A stretch of DNA of 64,000 nucleotides from Janthinobacterium agaricidamnosum (GCF_003667705.1 NZ_CP033019.1:2046001-2110000); one strand, 5' to 3'. Positions 16,919 through 26,501 are shown, numbered from the stretch's first letter. The notes: a model not told the origin generated them from the sequence alone. Program-made: numbers and translations.

Positions 16919-17104
16919 TTATTTGGCCTTGCGGCTGCGCCGCGGCTTGCCTGCGGCGGGCAGGAAAGAGTCGAACCACACTTGCGTCAATTGCCGCGTA
17001 TTTTTCGCCGCTTCGCGCTTGACGGCGGCCGTGGCGTGGCCGCGCGCCGTGTTGGCGATGCGGTTGGCGGCGCTCAGGTACATGCTCATCCAGGGGTTCT
17101 TCAT
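16919..17104 (-). CDS. Small basic protein, uncharacterised
   Basis: A 61-residue product (MKNPWMSMYLSAANRIANTA at its start) with a helical middle and a strongly basic tail (KPRRSRKAK). Small proteins beginning MKNPW-SM-LS-AN are common in Burkholderiales as far as I recall, and the AN-x-x-A-x-x-x-RG-A-A segment is reminiscent of phasin-like helices, but I make no functional claim. GAGG lies nine bases ahead of the ATG. Confidence 0.55.
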   Translation of the reverse strand: MKNPWMSMYLSAANRIANTARGHATAAVKREAAKNTRQLTQVWFDSFLPAAGKPRRSRKAK

Positions 17105-17234
17105 GGCTAGCCTCGCAAACAGTGGGTGGGGGCGGCGCGGATATGCCGCCATGCCGCTACTGTAGTCCGATGGCCGGCGCTGACCGTGCGGCGGCCCACA
17201 TAGCCGGGCGGCGCTGGCAATGTGCTGAGGCAGA

Positions 17235-19760
17235 TCAATACACGTCGCGGCGGTAGCGCCCGGCCGCCAGCAGGGCGTCGAGACCGTCCTGTCCCAGCAC
17301 TTCTTGCAGTACAGCATCGATTCCCGCCGCCATGCCTTGCAGGCTGCCGCACACGTAGACGATGGCGCCTTGCGCCAGCCAATCGCGCAGCTCGCCGACG
17401 TTGGCGCGCAGGCGGTCCTGCACGTATTCGCGTTTGCCGCCTTCGTTGCCGTCGCGCGAAAAGACACGGTCCAGGCGCGCCAGGTGGCCAGCGTCCAGCC
17501 AGCCTTGCAACTCTGCGCCGCAGACGCTGTCAACAGCTTGCTGGCGCTCGCCGAACAGCAGCCAGTTGCGGGCCAGCCCCGCCCGCTGGCGCGCGCGCAG
17601 GTGTGCCCGCAGGCCGGCCAGGCCGGAACCATTGCCGATATAAATGCAGGGCACGTCGACCAGGGCGGGCGCGAAGGCGGGATTGGCTTGCAGGCGCAAA
17701 CGGATGCCGGCGCCCAGCGGGGCGAAGCGCGTGAGCCAGCCGGAACAGAGACCGTACCCGTCGTTTGTGCCGCCCGCGTGGCGCTCCTGGCGCACCAGCA
17801 ATTGCAGTTCGCCATCGGATGGCAGCGAAGCGAGCGAATAGCTGCGCGGCGCATGCTGGGCACTTTGCGCGTCGCCCTCGCTGCCATCCGCGTTGCAGGC
17901 GATGATTTCCGCCAGCGCGCCCGCTTCCCAGGCAGCATCGGCGGGGCCCGTCAAGGTGATTTCATGCAGTTCGCCGCCCAGGCTGCCCGGGTTCAGCAGC
18001 ACGCGGCGCGTCAGGCGCCATTCGGCGTACGACGCTTCTTCCTGTACGCCGATGGCGTCGATGGCGCTGCCGCTGCAGCGGGCCAGCGCTTGCGACCAGG
18101 CGGCCAGGGCGGCGGGGTCATGCTTGTCCACTTCGATCAGCGGGAACATGGGCGTGGCGCCCAGTGCTTGCAATTGTTGCGCCAGCGCATGGCCAAAGCC
18201 GCAGAAGGCGCCGTAATGGCGGTCTCCCAGGGCCAGCATGCCGAATTCCAGGCCGGCCAGCGGCGTGCCCGCCGTTTGTTGCAGCAGGCGCGCGAAGCGG
18301 CGCGTGCCGTCCGGCGCCTCGCCTTCGCCAAAGGTGCTGGCGACGATCAGGGCCCGTTCGTACTGGCGCAATTGCGCGGGATCGAAACGGTCCAGCGACT
18401 GCACGTCGACGGCCACGCCCGCTTGCTGCAGGGCGCGCGCGCTTTCCAGGGCCAGGCGCTCGGCCTGTCCCGACTGGCTGGCGTAGGCCACCAGGGTCGG
18501 TAAACCTGTGTCCGTCTTGCCCGGTGCGCCGGCGCCCAGCAGAGCGCGCTGCGCTTGCACAGCCCGCTTGGCCTTGCGGCGGCCCAGGTACAGCATCCAG
18601 CCCGTGATGGCGAACAGGGGCAGGCCCAGGCTGGCCAGGGTGACGATGATGCGGCCGGGCAAGCCAAAATACGTGCCCATGTGCAGCGGATAAATGATGT
18701 TGACGAGGCGCTGCCCCAGCGCCTGCTGGCTGTACGGTTCGTTTTCCGTGAGCGTGCCGTCGGCCGGCGCAATGCTCATGCGGCTGCGCGCCCGTTCGTG
18801 CGGCGCATCGCCGGCCAGCCACGTGAATTGCACGGCTTCGCCGGGGCGCACGGGCAGACGCACCGTAGCCAGGGTCCAGCCGGGGGCGTGCTGCTGGAAA
18901 ACGCTCCAGGCCAGGCCGATGTCGGCGACAGGCGATGGCTCCTGCCGCGCCCCTTTCTTGCCGGGCGCCTGCGCCGTCCGGGGCGGCTTGCCGGCCCAGG
19001 CGTCGATATTGTCGCGCACCACGTCATAGCTCCAGTAGATGCCCGTCAGGGTCAGCGCCACATAGACGACCAGGCACCAGGTGCCGGCCACGGCGTGCAG
19101 ATTCCACAAAAAGGAGCGGCCTTTTAATGCCGGATCGAAGGTCAGCCAGGTGCGCCAGTCCAGCGGACGGCGGGGCCAGCGCAGGTACAGGCCGGACAGT
19201 GCCAGGCCCAGCAGGCACAGGGCCAGCGCGCCCGCCACTTGCCGGCCCGGGTCGCGCGGCAGCAGCAGCCAGCGGTGCAGCGATTCCGTCCATTCGAAAA
19301 ATGCGGCGCCCGCCAGCGCCGGCTGGGTCGCGCCCGTGTACGGGTGCAGATAAACGGACTCGCCGCGCCGCTGGCCATGCTTCGGCGCGAAAAACAGGCG
19401 GGGCGCCGCGCCCGCCTGCGCATACATGGTGACCGAGGCCACGCGCTGGCCGTGTTCGGCTGCGGCAATGCTGCTCAGCTGGGCCGGCGTCAGCGGGGCG
19501 CGCGTTTCCACGGGGACATGGCGCACGCCGGGGTTAATAACGTCGAGCAATTCATCCTTGAAGGCCAGGGTGGCGCCGCTCAGTCCGATGATCACCAGCA
19601 CCGTGCCGGCCGTGATGCCGATGAACCAGTGCAATTGAAACCACACCTGCTTCCAGTTCCAGTGCCAGCGCCGTTGTTGCGGGACGGCAAGCTGACGAGT
19701 CTGCGTCGCCTCATCGGCGCCGGCGCGCGGCAGGGGGTGTGGAAGGGAGTAGGTCGTCAT
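17235..19760 (-). CDS. PepSY-flavodoxin-reductase fusion (iron-uptake flavoreductase)
   Basis: This 841-residue protein joins a PepSY-associated membrane module (about residues 30-400, with several helices, first FIGITAGTVLVIIGLSG) to a flavodoxin domain (TLVAYASQSGQAERLALES, STFGEGEAPDG) and an FAD/NADPH reductase domain (RSYSLAS, GLCSGWL, YIGNGSGLAGL, VYVCGSLQGMA). It would move electrons from NADPH through FAD and FMN across or onto the inner membrane. PepSY reductases of this kind work in ferric-siderophore reduction, and the Fur box upstream agrees. ATG at 19802 is an alternative start with no ribosome site. Confidence 0.88.
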   Translation of the reverse strand: MTTYSLPHPLPRAGADEATQTRQLAVPQQRRWHWNWKQVWFQLHWFIGITAGTVLVIIGLSGATLAFKDELLDVINPGVRHVPVETRAPLTPAQLSSIAAAEHGQRVASVTMYAQAGAAPRLFFAPKHGQRRGESVYLHPYTGATQPALAGAAFFEWTESLHRWLLLPRDPGRQVAGALALCLLGLALSGLYLRWPRRPLDWRTWLTFDPALKGRSFLWNLHAVAGTWCLVVYVALTLTGIYWSYDVVRDNIDAWAGKPPRTAQAPGKKGARQEPSPVADIGLAWSVFQQHAPGWTLATVRLPVRPGEAVQFTWLAGDAPHERARSRMSIAPADGTLTENEPYSQQALGQRLVNIIYPLHMGTYFGLPGRIIVTLASLGLPLFAITGWMLYLGRRKAKRAVQAQRALLGAGAPGKTDTGLPTLVAYASQSGQAERLALESARALQQAGVAVDVQSLDRFDPAQLRQYERALIVASTFGEGEAPDGTRRFARLLQQTAGTPLAGLEFGMLALGDRHYGAFCGFGHALAQQLQALGATPMFPLIEVDKHDPAALAAWSQALARCSGSAIDAIGVQEEASYAEWRLTRRVLLNPGSLGGELHEITLTGPADAAWEAGALAEIIACNADGSEGDAQSAQHAPRSYSLASLPSDGELQLLVRQERHAGGTNDGYGLCSGWLTRFAPLGAGIRLRLQANPAFAPALVDVPCIYIGNGSGLAGLRAHLRARQRAGLARNWLLFGERQQAVDSVCGAELQGWLDAGHLARLDRVFSRDGNEGGKREYVQDRLRANVGELRDWLAQGAIVYVCGSLQGMAAGIDAVLQEVLGQDGLDALLAAGRYRRDVY

Positions 19761-19833
19761 GAAGCGGCTTTCGATAGCGCCGCCATGCGGGGCATCAGGC
19801 ATGGCGGGGAAGAAGGAGGATTGACATAGTAAC

Positions 19834-19899
19834 GCAAACGAGAATCATTCGCAAATGATGACTCCCTGTTTTCGCGGGGTGGTGGCCATTCTCGTTTGC
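19834..19899. promoter_or_regulatory. Fur box and 12-bp inverted repeat between flavoreductase and ilvE
   Basis: GCAAACGAGAATCATTCGC (19834-19852) matches the Fur consensus at 12 of 19 positions. Its first 12 bases, GCAAACGAGAAT, return as the exact reverse complement ATTCTCGTTTGC at 19888-19899. The pair brackets the presumed promoter of the flavoreductase gene, which reads leftward. Confidence 0.6.
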
Positions 19900-19958
19900 C
19901 TGATCGGGCGCTGGAGGCGCTACAATAGGGATACTGTTCACTAGTTCCCATTGCTGCC

Positions 19959-21059
19959 ATGACCACTTCCACACCGAATCTCGTCGTCACCCCGTCCGCC
20001 CACCCCCTGTCCGACGCCGAGCGCGCCGCGCGCATGGTCAACCCGGCGTTTGGCCGCATCTTCACGGACCACATGGTGGTGATTCCTTACCGCGACGGCA
20101 AGTGGCAGCAGGGCGAACTGAAGGCCTACGGCCCTTTGACGCTGGACCCGTCCGCCTCGTCGCTGCACTACGGCCAGGCCATCTTCGAAGGTTATAAAGC
20201 GTTTGCCCAGCCCGATGGCAGCATCAAGACTTTCCGCCCGGAACAAAATGCCGAGCGCTTCAACCGCAGCGCCGCGCGCCTGGCCATGCCGGCCATTCCC
20301 GTCGAGCTGTTCCTGGAAGCGGGCGATGCGCTGATCGCGCAAGACCGTAACTGGGTGCCGAAGAACACGGGCGAGAGCCTGTACATGCGTCCGCTGATGA
20401 TCGCCACCGACCCCTACCTGGGCGTGCGTCCATCGGAAGAATACCTGTTCGTGCTGTTCGCCTCGCCGGCCGGCGCCTACTTCCCGAAAGGCGTGAAACC
20501 CGTCACCGTGTGGATCAGCGAAGACTTCGTGCGCGCCGCGCCGGGCGGCACGGGCGAAGCCAAGTGCGCGGGCAATTACGCGGCCAGCCTGATGGCCCAG
20601 TCGCAAGCGCAAGAAAAGGGCTGCGACCAGGTCGTGTGGCTCGACGCCGTGCACCGCGAGTTCATCGAGGAAATGGGCGGCATGAATCTGTTCTTCGTCT
20701 ACAAGGATGGCGAGAAAGTCACCGTCGTGACGCCGGAATTGACGGGCACCTTGTTGCCAGGCATCACCCGCCGCAGCCTGCTGGAAATGGCGAAAGACCT
20801 CGGCTATGCGACGGAAGAGCGTAAATTGTCCGTCCAGCAATGGCGCGACGACATCGCCTCGGGCCGCATGACCGAAGTGTTCGCCTGCGGCACGGCCGCC
20901 GTCATCACGCCCGTGGGCGTGGCCAAGGCCAATGGCTTTGAAATGACCATCAACAACAATGAAAACGGCGCCGTCACCCTGGCCCTGCGCGAAGCGCTGC
21001 TGGGCTTGCAGCATGGCACGGCACCGGATACGCACGGCTGGATGCATACCGTCTGCTAA
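19959..21059 (+). CDS. ilvE: Branched-chain amino acid aminotransferase
   Basis: IlvE moves the amino group between glutamate and the keto acids of leucine, isoleucine and valine, using PLP. The 366-residue protein is of the long (eukaryote-like, BCAT type II) class: SSLHYGQAIFEGYKAF, SLYMRPLMIAT and the PLP lysine K202 in GGTGEAKCAGNYAAS. TACAAT at 19921-19926 is a likely -10 box. A terminator follows 25 bases after the stop, so it is monocistronic. Confidence 0.95.
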   Translation: MTTSTPNLVVTPSAHPLSDAERAARMVNPAFGRIFTDHMVVIPYRDGKWQQGELKAYGPLTLDPSASSLHYGQAIFEGYKAFAQPDGSIKTFRPEQNAERFNRSAARLAMPAIPVELFLEAGDALIAQDRNWVPKNTGESLYMRPLMIATDPYLGVRPSEEYLFVLFASPAGAYFPKGVKPVTVWISEDFVRAAPGGTGEAKCAGNYAASLMAQSQAQEKGCDQVVWLDAVHREFIEEMGGMNLFFVYKDGEKVTVVTPELTGTLLPGITRRSLLEMAKDLGYATEERKLSVQQWRDDIASGRMTEVFACGTAAVITPVGVAKANGFEMTINNNENGAVTLALREALLGLQHGTAPDTHGWMHTVC

Positions 21060-21083
21060 GTTGATGGTGTAATTTCACTACTG

Positions 21084-21110
21084 CGCCGGCACCCAGTTGC
21101 CGGCGTTTTT
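21084..21110 (+). terminator. Terminator after ilvE
   Basis: CGCCGGCA (21084-21091) and TGCCGGCG (21098-21105) form a perfect 8-bp stem with a six-base loop and a run of five T. Confidence 0.9.
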
Positions 21111-21129
21111 ATATCTTGAAGGAAATACG

Positions 21130-21846
21130 ATGAAAATTCGCTCTATCCTGCCTGCCTTGGCCGCCGTTTTCCTCAGCCTGTCCGCCGGTGCCGCGTACTC
21201 AGCCGACGCCACGTGCGCCATTCCCCGCAACGTCAGTTATTACGACTACGACGTCAAGCCGTCGGACGAGAAAAACACCTGCTACAAGCAAAGCACGAAC
21301 GTGCCCACCGATTACTTCATGCTGGCGCTGTCGTGGTCGCCAGGCTTCTGCGACAGCCAGCGCCGCCGCGGCGAAGTGTCGAAGAAGGCCGCCTTCCAGT
21401 GCGCCGAGAGCAACCACTTCGGCTGGATCGTGCATGGCTTGTGGGCACAGTCGAATAACCCGGGCACGTGCGAAGACATTTCCGTGACGCCGCCGCGCAA
21501 GACGGAGATGCATCCGCGTTATTGCAAGGGCAATTTGCCGAAGCTGGCGCCGTCGGACATCCTGCCGTACATGTGCATGCAGCCCGGCGAAGCCTTGCTG
21601 CAGGGTGAATGGGAAAAGCATGGCGCCTGCGATTTCGATACGGCCAAGCAGTATTTCGAGAAGGAACGCGAACTGTTCCAGGCCTTGAAGTTGCCGGATT
21701 CCACCATGCCGAAAAACGCGCTGTTCCAGTGGATGAAGCAGCACAACCCGCAGTTGAAAGGCCGCTGGCTCGGCTATGAAAAGCACTCGGGCGAGTTGCG
21801 CATCTGTTATTCGAAAGATTTTAAAGTGATCGACTGCCAGAAGTGA
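21130..21846 (+). CDS. Ribonuclease T2-family endonuclease (RNase I-like)
   Basis: A periplasmic or secreted RNA endonuclease. The 238-residue precursor has a signal peptide (cleavage near AAYSA, residue 24) and both active-site blocks: CAS I as FGWIVHGLWAQ and CAS II as GEWEKHGACD, giving the three catalytic histidine/glutamate positions. Eight or more cysteines suggest the usual disulfides. The ATG at 21130 follows GAAGGAAA. It stands alone between the ilvE terminator and an efflux gene. Confidence 0.92.
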   Translation: MKIRSILPALAAVFLSLSAGAAYSADATCAIPRNVSYYDYDVKPSDEKNTCYKQSTNVPTDYFMLALSWSPGFCDSQRRRGEVSKKAAFQCAESNHFGWIVHGLWAQSNNPGTCEDISVTPPRKTEMHPRYCKGNLPKLAPSDILPYMCMQPGEALLQGEWEKHGACDFDTAKQYFEKERELFQALKLPDSTMPKNALFQWMKQHNPQLKGRWLGYEKHSGELRICYSKDFKVIDCQK

Positions 21847-21952
21847 TGTTGGGTGAAATCGGCGGGCCTGCCCGGCAGAGTCCGTCCATCCATGCTAGTG
21901 TCTTGCCTGCGGCACCGTATGCCGCCCCGGACGGGCTAGACGAACAGGCAAC

Positions 21953-23365
21953 ATGATGAAGCAGAAAAACAAGGCGCAGCCTTTCCTCGTGGGCGAGGAC
22001 GGCTTGCCGCCCGGCGCCCGTTTATGGGCCATGCTGGCGCTGGCCATCGGCGTGGGCATGGCCTCGCTCGACACGGCGATCGCCAACACGGCCTTGCCGG
22101 CCATCGCCAGCGAGCTGCACACGACACCGGCCGCCTCCGTCTGGATCGTGAATGTGTACCAGCTGGCCATGGTGGCGACCTTGCTGCCGTTTTCCGCCCT
22201 CGGCGAAATCGCTGGCTACCGCCGCGTGTTTATCTCCGGCATGTTCCTGTTTACCTTGGCGTCGCTCGCCTGCGCGCTGGCCTGGTCCTTGCCGTCGCTG
22301 GTGGTGGCGCGCCTGTTCCAGGGCGTCGGCGCCAGCGCCATGATGAGCGTCAACACGGCGCTGCTGCGCGCCCTGTACCCCAAGCATTTGCTGGGCCGCG
22401 CGTTCGGCAACAATGCGCTGGTGGTGGCCGTCGCGTTCGCCATCGGGCCCACGGCCGCTTCGCTGATCCTGGCGACGGCGTCGTGGCCATGGCTGTTCGC
22501 CATCAACGTGCCGCTGGGCGTGGCCGGTTTTTTCCTGGCCAGCCGCATGTTGCCGGCGACAAAACTGTCTGGCCACACGCTCGATGCGCGCACGGCGCTG
22601 TACAACGTGGGCGCCTTCGGCTTGCTCATCTTGCTGTTCGGCGACGCGGCCCATCACGCGGACCTGTCGACCTTGCTGCCGGAACTGGTGGCCGTGGTGG
22701 TCTTTTTTATGTTGCTGCTGCGCCGCCAGGCCGGGCATGCGGCACCGATGCTGCCGATCGACCTGTTCCGCCGCCCCCTGTTCTTGCTGTCGTCGCTGAC
22801 GGCCATCTGCACGTTTGCCGCGCAGGGGCTGGCGTTCGTCTCGCTGCCATTCTATTTTGAAGTCACCCTGGGCCGCTCTCCCGTGGAAACGGGATTTTTG
22901 ATGACGCCGTGGGCCGTGCTGGTGGCCGTGATGGCGCCTTTGGCCGGGCGCCTGAGCGACCGCTATTCGCCGGGGGTGCTGGGCGGCATCGGCCTGGCGG
23001 CGCTGGCGGGCGGCTTGCTGACACTGGTGTGGATACCGGCGCATCCGAGTGCGTTCGACATCGGCTGGCGCATGGCCTTGTGCGGCATCGGTTTCGGCTT
23101 TTTCCAGGCGCCCAATCTGAAAGCCATCATGGGCAGCGCGCCGCCCGAGCGGGCCGGCGGCGCCAGCGGCGTGGTGGCCACCTCGCGCCTGATCGGGCAA
23201 GCGACGGGCGCGGCGCTGGTTGCGTATTGTTTTACTGTTTCCGCCAGCCGGGGCACGACGTACGCGCTGTGCCTGGCGGCAGGGTTCGCCGCCGTGGCCA
23301 GCATCGCCAGCTTTTCGCGCCTGGTGGTGGCGCAGCCGGCGTGGCTGGCTGGCAAGGACAATTAA
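21953..23365 (+). CDS. MFS transporter, DHA2 (EmrB-like) family
   Basis: A 470-residue inner-membrane proton antiporter with about 14 helices. The first helix is followed by DTAIANTALPAIASEL and the motif C region by WIVNVYQLAMVATLLPFSALGE, both typical of DHA2 drug exporters. The substrate is not predictable. The start is ATG at 21953 or the next codon at 21956. It converges on the acyl-CoA synthetase gene, five bases apart. Confidence 0.88.
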   Translation: MMKQKNKAQPFLVGEDGLPPGARLWAMLALAIGVGMASLDTAIANTALPAIASELHTTPAASVWIVNVYQLAMVATLLPFSALGEIAGYRRVFISGMFLFTLASLACALAWSLPSLVVARLFQGVGASAMMSVNTALLRALYPKHLLGRAFGNNALVVAVAFAIGPTAASLILATASWPWLFAINVPLGVAGFFLASRMLPATKLSGHTLDARTALYNVGAFGLLILLFGDAAHHADLSTLLPELVAVVVFFMLLLRRQAGHAAPMLPIDLFRRPLFLLSSLTAICTFAAQGLAFVSLPFYFEVTLGRSPVETGFLMTPWAVLVAVMAPLAGRLSDRYSPGVLGGIGLAALAGGLLTLVWIPAHPSAFDIGWRMALCGIGFGFFQAPNLKAIMGSAPPERAGGASGVVATSRLIGQATGAALVAYCFTVSASRGTTYALCLAAGFAAVASIASFSRLVVAQPAWLAGKDN

Positions 23366-23369
23366 GCGT

Positions 23370-25004
23370 CTAGACGTCGATGGCCTTGTCCGAATGCATG
23401 CGCTTGCGCAATTCGAACTTCTGGATCTTGCCCGTCGACGTACGGGGCAGGGGGCCGAAATAAATGGCTTTCGGCACCTTGAAGCCCGCCAGGTTGTTCT
23501 TGCAGAAGGCGATCAATTCCGCTTCCGTCACCGTCGCCCCTTCGCGCAGTTCGACGAAGGCGCACGGCGTTTCGCCCCATTTCTCGTCGGGCTGGGCGAT
23601 GACGGCGGCGGCCAGCACTTGCGGGTGATGGTACAGCGCATCTTCCACTTCCACGCTGGAAATGTTTTCGCCGCCCGAGATGATGATGTCCTTGCTGCGG
23701 TCCTTCAGCTTGATGTAGCCGTCCGGATACATCACGCCGAGGTCGCCCGTGTGGAACCAGCCGCCCGCGAACGCTTCCTGCGTCGCCTTTTCATTCTTTA
23801 AATAACCCTTCATGCAGATGTTGCCACGGAACATGATCTCGCCGATCTGTTCGCCATCGGCCGCCACCGGTTCCATGGTTTCCGGGTCCAGCACGGCCAC
23901 GGCGCTTTGCAAGTGGTAGCGCACGCCCTGGCGCGATTTCAATACGGCCCGCTCTTCCTGGCTCAAGGCCGCCCACTCGTCCTGCTCGGCGCAGATGGCG
24001 GCGGGGCCGTAGACTTCCGTCAAGCCATACGAGTGGATCAAATCAAAACCCATGGCTTCGATCTTCGCCACCATGGCCGCCGGCGGCGGCGCGCCGGCCA
24101 CCATGCCGCGCACGGTCCAGTCGATTCCCTCGCGCCAGTTGGCGGGCGCGTTGGCCAGCGCCGCATGCACGATGGGCGCCGCGCAATAGTGGGTGATGCG
24201 CAATTCGCGCATCAGGTCGAACACGAGCTTCGGTTCGAACTTGCGCAGGCACACGTTGACGCCCGCGCGGGCGGCCACGGTCCACGGGAAGCACCAGCCG
24301 TTGCAGTGGAACATCGGCAAGGTCCATAAATACACGGCATGCTTGGGCATGTCCCACTCTAATATGTTCGACAGGGCATTCAAGGCCGCGCCGCGGTGGT
24401 GGTAGACGACGCCTTTCGGGTCGCCCGTGGTGCCGGACGTGTAGTTCAATGCGATGGCGTCCCACTCGTCCGCCGGCGGCTGCCAGTCGTAATCGGGGTT
24501 GCCGCTGGCCAGCAAGGCTTCGTAGTCGAGGTCGGAAAACGCATCCACTTCCGGTCCCAGCACGTCGTTGACCTGGATCACGCGCAAGCCGGGAATCTGC
24601 GCCGCCATCTGGCGCGCCAGTTCGGCAAATTCCGTATCGGCCAGCAAGACTTTCGCCTGGCCGTGGCGCAGCATGAAGGTCAAGGAGGCCAGGTCGAGGC
24701 GGATATTGAGCGCATTGAGGACGGCGCCGGCCATGGGAACGCCAAAGCTCGCTTCCACCATGGCGGGCGTGTTCGGCAGCATCACGGCCACCGTATCGCC
24801 CGTGCCCACGCCCAGCTTGATCAAGCCGGAGGCCAGGCGGCGCGTGCGCGCATAGGTCTCGCGCCACGTCTGGCGCAGGCTGCCATGTGCAATTGCCAGG
24901 CGATTGCCATATACTGCGGCTGCCCTGGCGATATAGTCGAGCGGGGTGAGGGCGGCGTAGTTGGCGCTGTTTTTGCCGAGGCCGGTGTTGAAATCAGCAG
25001 TCAT
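23370..25004 (-). CDS. Acyl-CoA synthetase (AMP-forming)
   Basis: This 544-residue enzyme activates a fatty or related carboxylic acid to its CoA thioester through an acyl-adenylate. The ATP motif YTSGTTGDPKG, the hinge region GDLGVMYPDGYIKLKDR and the C-terminal GGENISSVEVED and TSTGKIQKFELRK are intact. The closest groups are medium-chain ligases and DmdB-like 3-methylthiopropionyl-CoA ligases; I cannot choose. It is divergent from a Crp/Fnr regulator, which may control it. Confidence 0.9.
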   Translation of the reverse strand: MTADFNTGLGKNSANYAALTPLDYIARAAAVYGNRLAIAHGSLRQTWRETYARTRRLASGLIKLGVGTGDTVAVMLPNTPAMVEASFGVPMAGAVLNALNIRLDLASLTFMLRHGQAKVLLADTEFAELARQMAAQIPGLRVIQVNDVLGPEVDAFSDLDYEALLASGNPDYDWQPPADEWDAIALNYTSGTTGDPKGVVYHHRGAALNALSNILEWDMPKHAVYLWTLPMFHCNGWCFPWTVAARAGVNVCLRKFEPKLVFDLMRELRITHYCAAPIVHAALANAPANWREGIDWTVRGMVAGAPPPAAMVAKIEAMGFDLIHSYGLTEVYGPAAICAEQDEWAALSQEERAVLKSRQGVRYHLQSAVAVLDPETMEPVAADGEQIGEIMFRGNICMKGYLKNEKATQEAFAGGWFHTGDLGVMYPDGYIKLKDRSKDIIISGGENISSVEVEDALYHHPQVLAAAVIAQPDEKWGETPCAFVELREGATVTEAELIAFCKNNLAGFKVPKAIYFGPLPRTSTGKIQKFELRKRMHSDKAIDV

Positions 25005-25119
25005 GCTTGTCTCCTGTTAAATAAAATTCTGTAGCTCCCTGTTTCGGGATTGATACCGGTTAGCATAGCACCGGCGCTGGAAAATCACTGTCATCTTAGT
25101 GACAGGTCTGAAGGATGGA

Positions 25120-25821
25120 ATGGATAGCAACGATAGTGTAGACCTTGCAATGCTGGAACTCGACAGCCACGACTGGTTCGCGGCCCTCGATGCGCGGCAT
25201 CAGACTCTGTTGCGCGCAGGCAGCGTGCTTCGGCATTTCGAGGCGGGCGCCTTCATCACGCGGCGCGGCGAACCGTCGGCGCACTGGATCGGCGTGCACA
25301 CGGGCTTGATCAAGCTGGCCGTCTACAACGCCGATGGGCGCGGCGCCACGTTCTCCGGCGTGCCGGCCGGCGGCTGGAGCGGCGAGGGCAGCGTGCTCAA
25401 GCGCGAATTGCGCCGCTACGACGTGGTGGCCGTGCGCGCATCGAGCATCATCCTCGTGCCTGTGGACCTGTTTCATCTGCTGCTGGCCGAGAGCCTTTCC
25501 TTCAATGCCTTCGTCATCCGCCAGCTGAACGAGCGCATGGGGCAATTCATCGCCACCATCCAGAACCAGCGCCTGCTGGCCGTCGACGCGCAGGTGGCGC
25601 AAGCGATCGCGCAGCTGTTCCACCCCATGTTATATCCGCGCACTTCCCGCGTGCTTGAGCTGTCGCAGGAAGAAATCGGCTTGCTGACCGGCATTTCGCG
25701 CCAGCGCGTGAACCAGGCGCTGGGCCATCTGGCCGAACTCAAGCTGATCAGCATCGCCTATCAATCGATCCGCGTCGTCGACCTCGATGGCTTGCGCCGT
25801 TATGGCGTAGCGTCGCTGTGA
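25120..25821 (+). CDS. Crp/Fnr-family transcriptional regulator
   Basis: The 233-residue protein has an N-terminal cyclic-nucleotide-binding-type beta barrel (GAFITRRGEPSAHWIGVHTG) and a C-terminal winged HTH (SQEEIGLLTGISRQRVNQAL). No Fnr cysteine cluster is present, so it is not an iron-sulphur oxygen sensor. The ATG at 25120 is preferred because AAGGAT lies just before it; GTG at 25099 is in frame upstream. It diverges from the acyl-CoA synthetase gene, a plausible target. Confidence 0.88.
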   Translation: MDSNDSVDLAMLELDSHDWFAALDARHQTLLRAGSVLRHFEAGAFITRRGEPSAHWIGVHTGLIKLAVYNADGRGATFSGVPAGGWSGEGSVLKRELRRYDVVAVRASSIILVPVDLFHLLLAESLSFNAFVIRQLNERMGQFIATIQNQRLLAVDAQVAQAIAQLFHPMLYPRTSRVLELSQEEIGLLTGISRQRVNQALGHLAELKLISIAYQSIRVVDLDGLRRYGVASL

Positions 25822-25883
25822 TGACAGACTGCTTGCGCGATGTGTGGCATGCTGGCGGCTGGCTTATGACATTGAATTGACGC

Positions 25884-26477
25884 ATGGCACTCGTTTCCGA
25901 TCATCCTCTGCACTTGCTGGGCTTGCGCTTTCCGCTCCGGCTGCGCGTCACCGTGCGCCAGGGTTTTGTCACCTTGCATAATGAAATCGCCACCAAGAAA
26001 CTGGCCAGCGGCGACAGCTTCGTCGTGCCTGCCTTCTTGCGCTTTGCCTGCGACGTGATGCCGGGGCGGGGCAAGCCGGCCGTGTTCACCTTGGCGCTGG
26101 AAGGCGATGAAGCCGATGGCGGCCACGGCGGCGGCAAGCGCTGGAGCCAGGCGCTGGCGCAGCACATCTTTGATACGCCGCAAGGCAAATGGACGGCGGC
26201 GCGCCTGGCGGCCCTGTGGCAAGTGACGCCGCACAAGGCGCGCGCGCGCCTGTTTGCCGAGGGCGAGGCATTGCTCAGCCTGGTACGCGAACAGCGTCTG
26301 GCGCACGCGCTGCACACGGCGGCGCAAGCGGACGCCGATGGGGAAGACGGCGAGCGCGACCTGGCGCAAGTGGCGGCCGGCTCCGGCTTTGCCTCGATCC
26401 CCGCATTTTGCGATGCCTGCGTGGACGTGGCGGGCGTGCGTCCCAGCCTGTTCCTGCGGGGACAGGCGCCCGGATAG
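25884..26477 (+). CDS. AraC-like helix-turn-helix protein
   Basis: The 197-residue protein has a cupin-like N-terminal part (residues 1-75) and a C-terminal double-HTH that fits AraC proteins loosely: WTAARLAALWQVTPHKARARLF and LAQVAAGSGFASIPAFCDACVDVAGVRPSLF. The second motif replaces the usual aromatic residues (F-A-F-R) with alanine and cysteine, so it is a diverged member. It directly precedes the copper-delivery genes and may regulate them. No good ribosome site is visible. Confidence 0.65.
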   Translation: MALVSDHPLHLLGLRFPLRLRVTVRQGFVTLHNEIATKKLASGDSFVVPAFLRFACDVMPGRGKPAVFTLALEGDEADGGHGGGKRWSQALAQHIFDTPQGKWTAARLAALWQVTPHKARARLFAEGEALLSLVREQRLAHALHTAAQADADGEDGERDLAQVAAGSGFASIPAFCDACVDVAGVRPSLFLRGQAPG

Positions 26478-26501
26478 CCAGACTCCGTTATAATCGGGGC
26501 C

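Noticed and set aside
16919..17938. Long minus-strand frame extending into the flavoreductase
   Set aside because: Only its last 61 codons (from 17104) have a ribosome site and sensible composition; the rest is a shadow of the flavoreductase gene.
26254..26493. Second frame inside the AraC-like gene
   Set aside because: Out-of-frame shadow without ribosome site.
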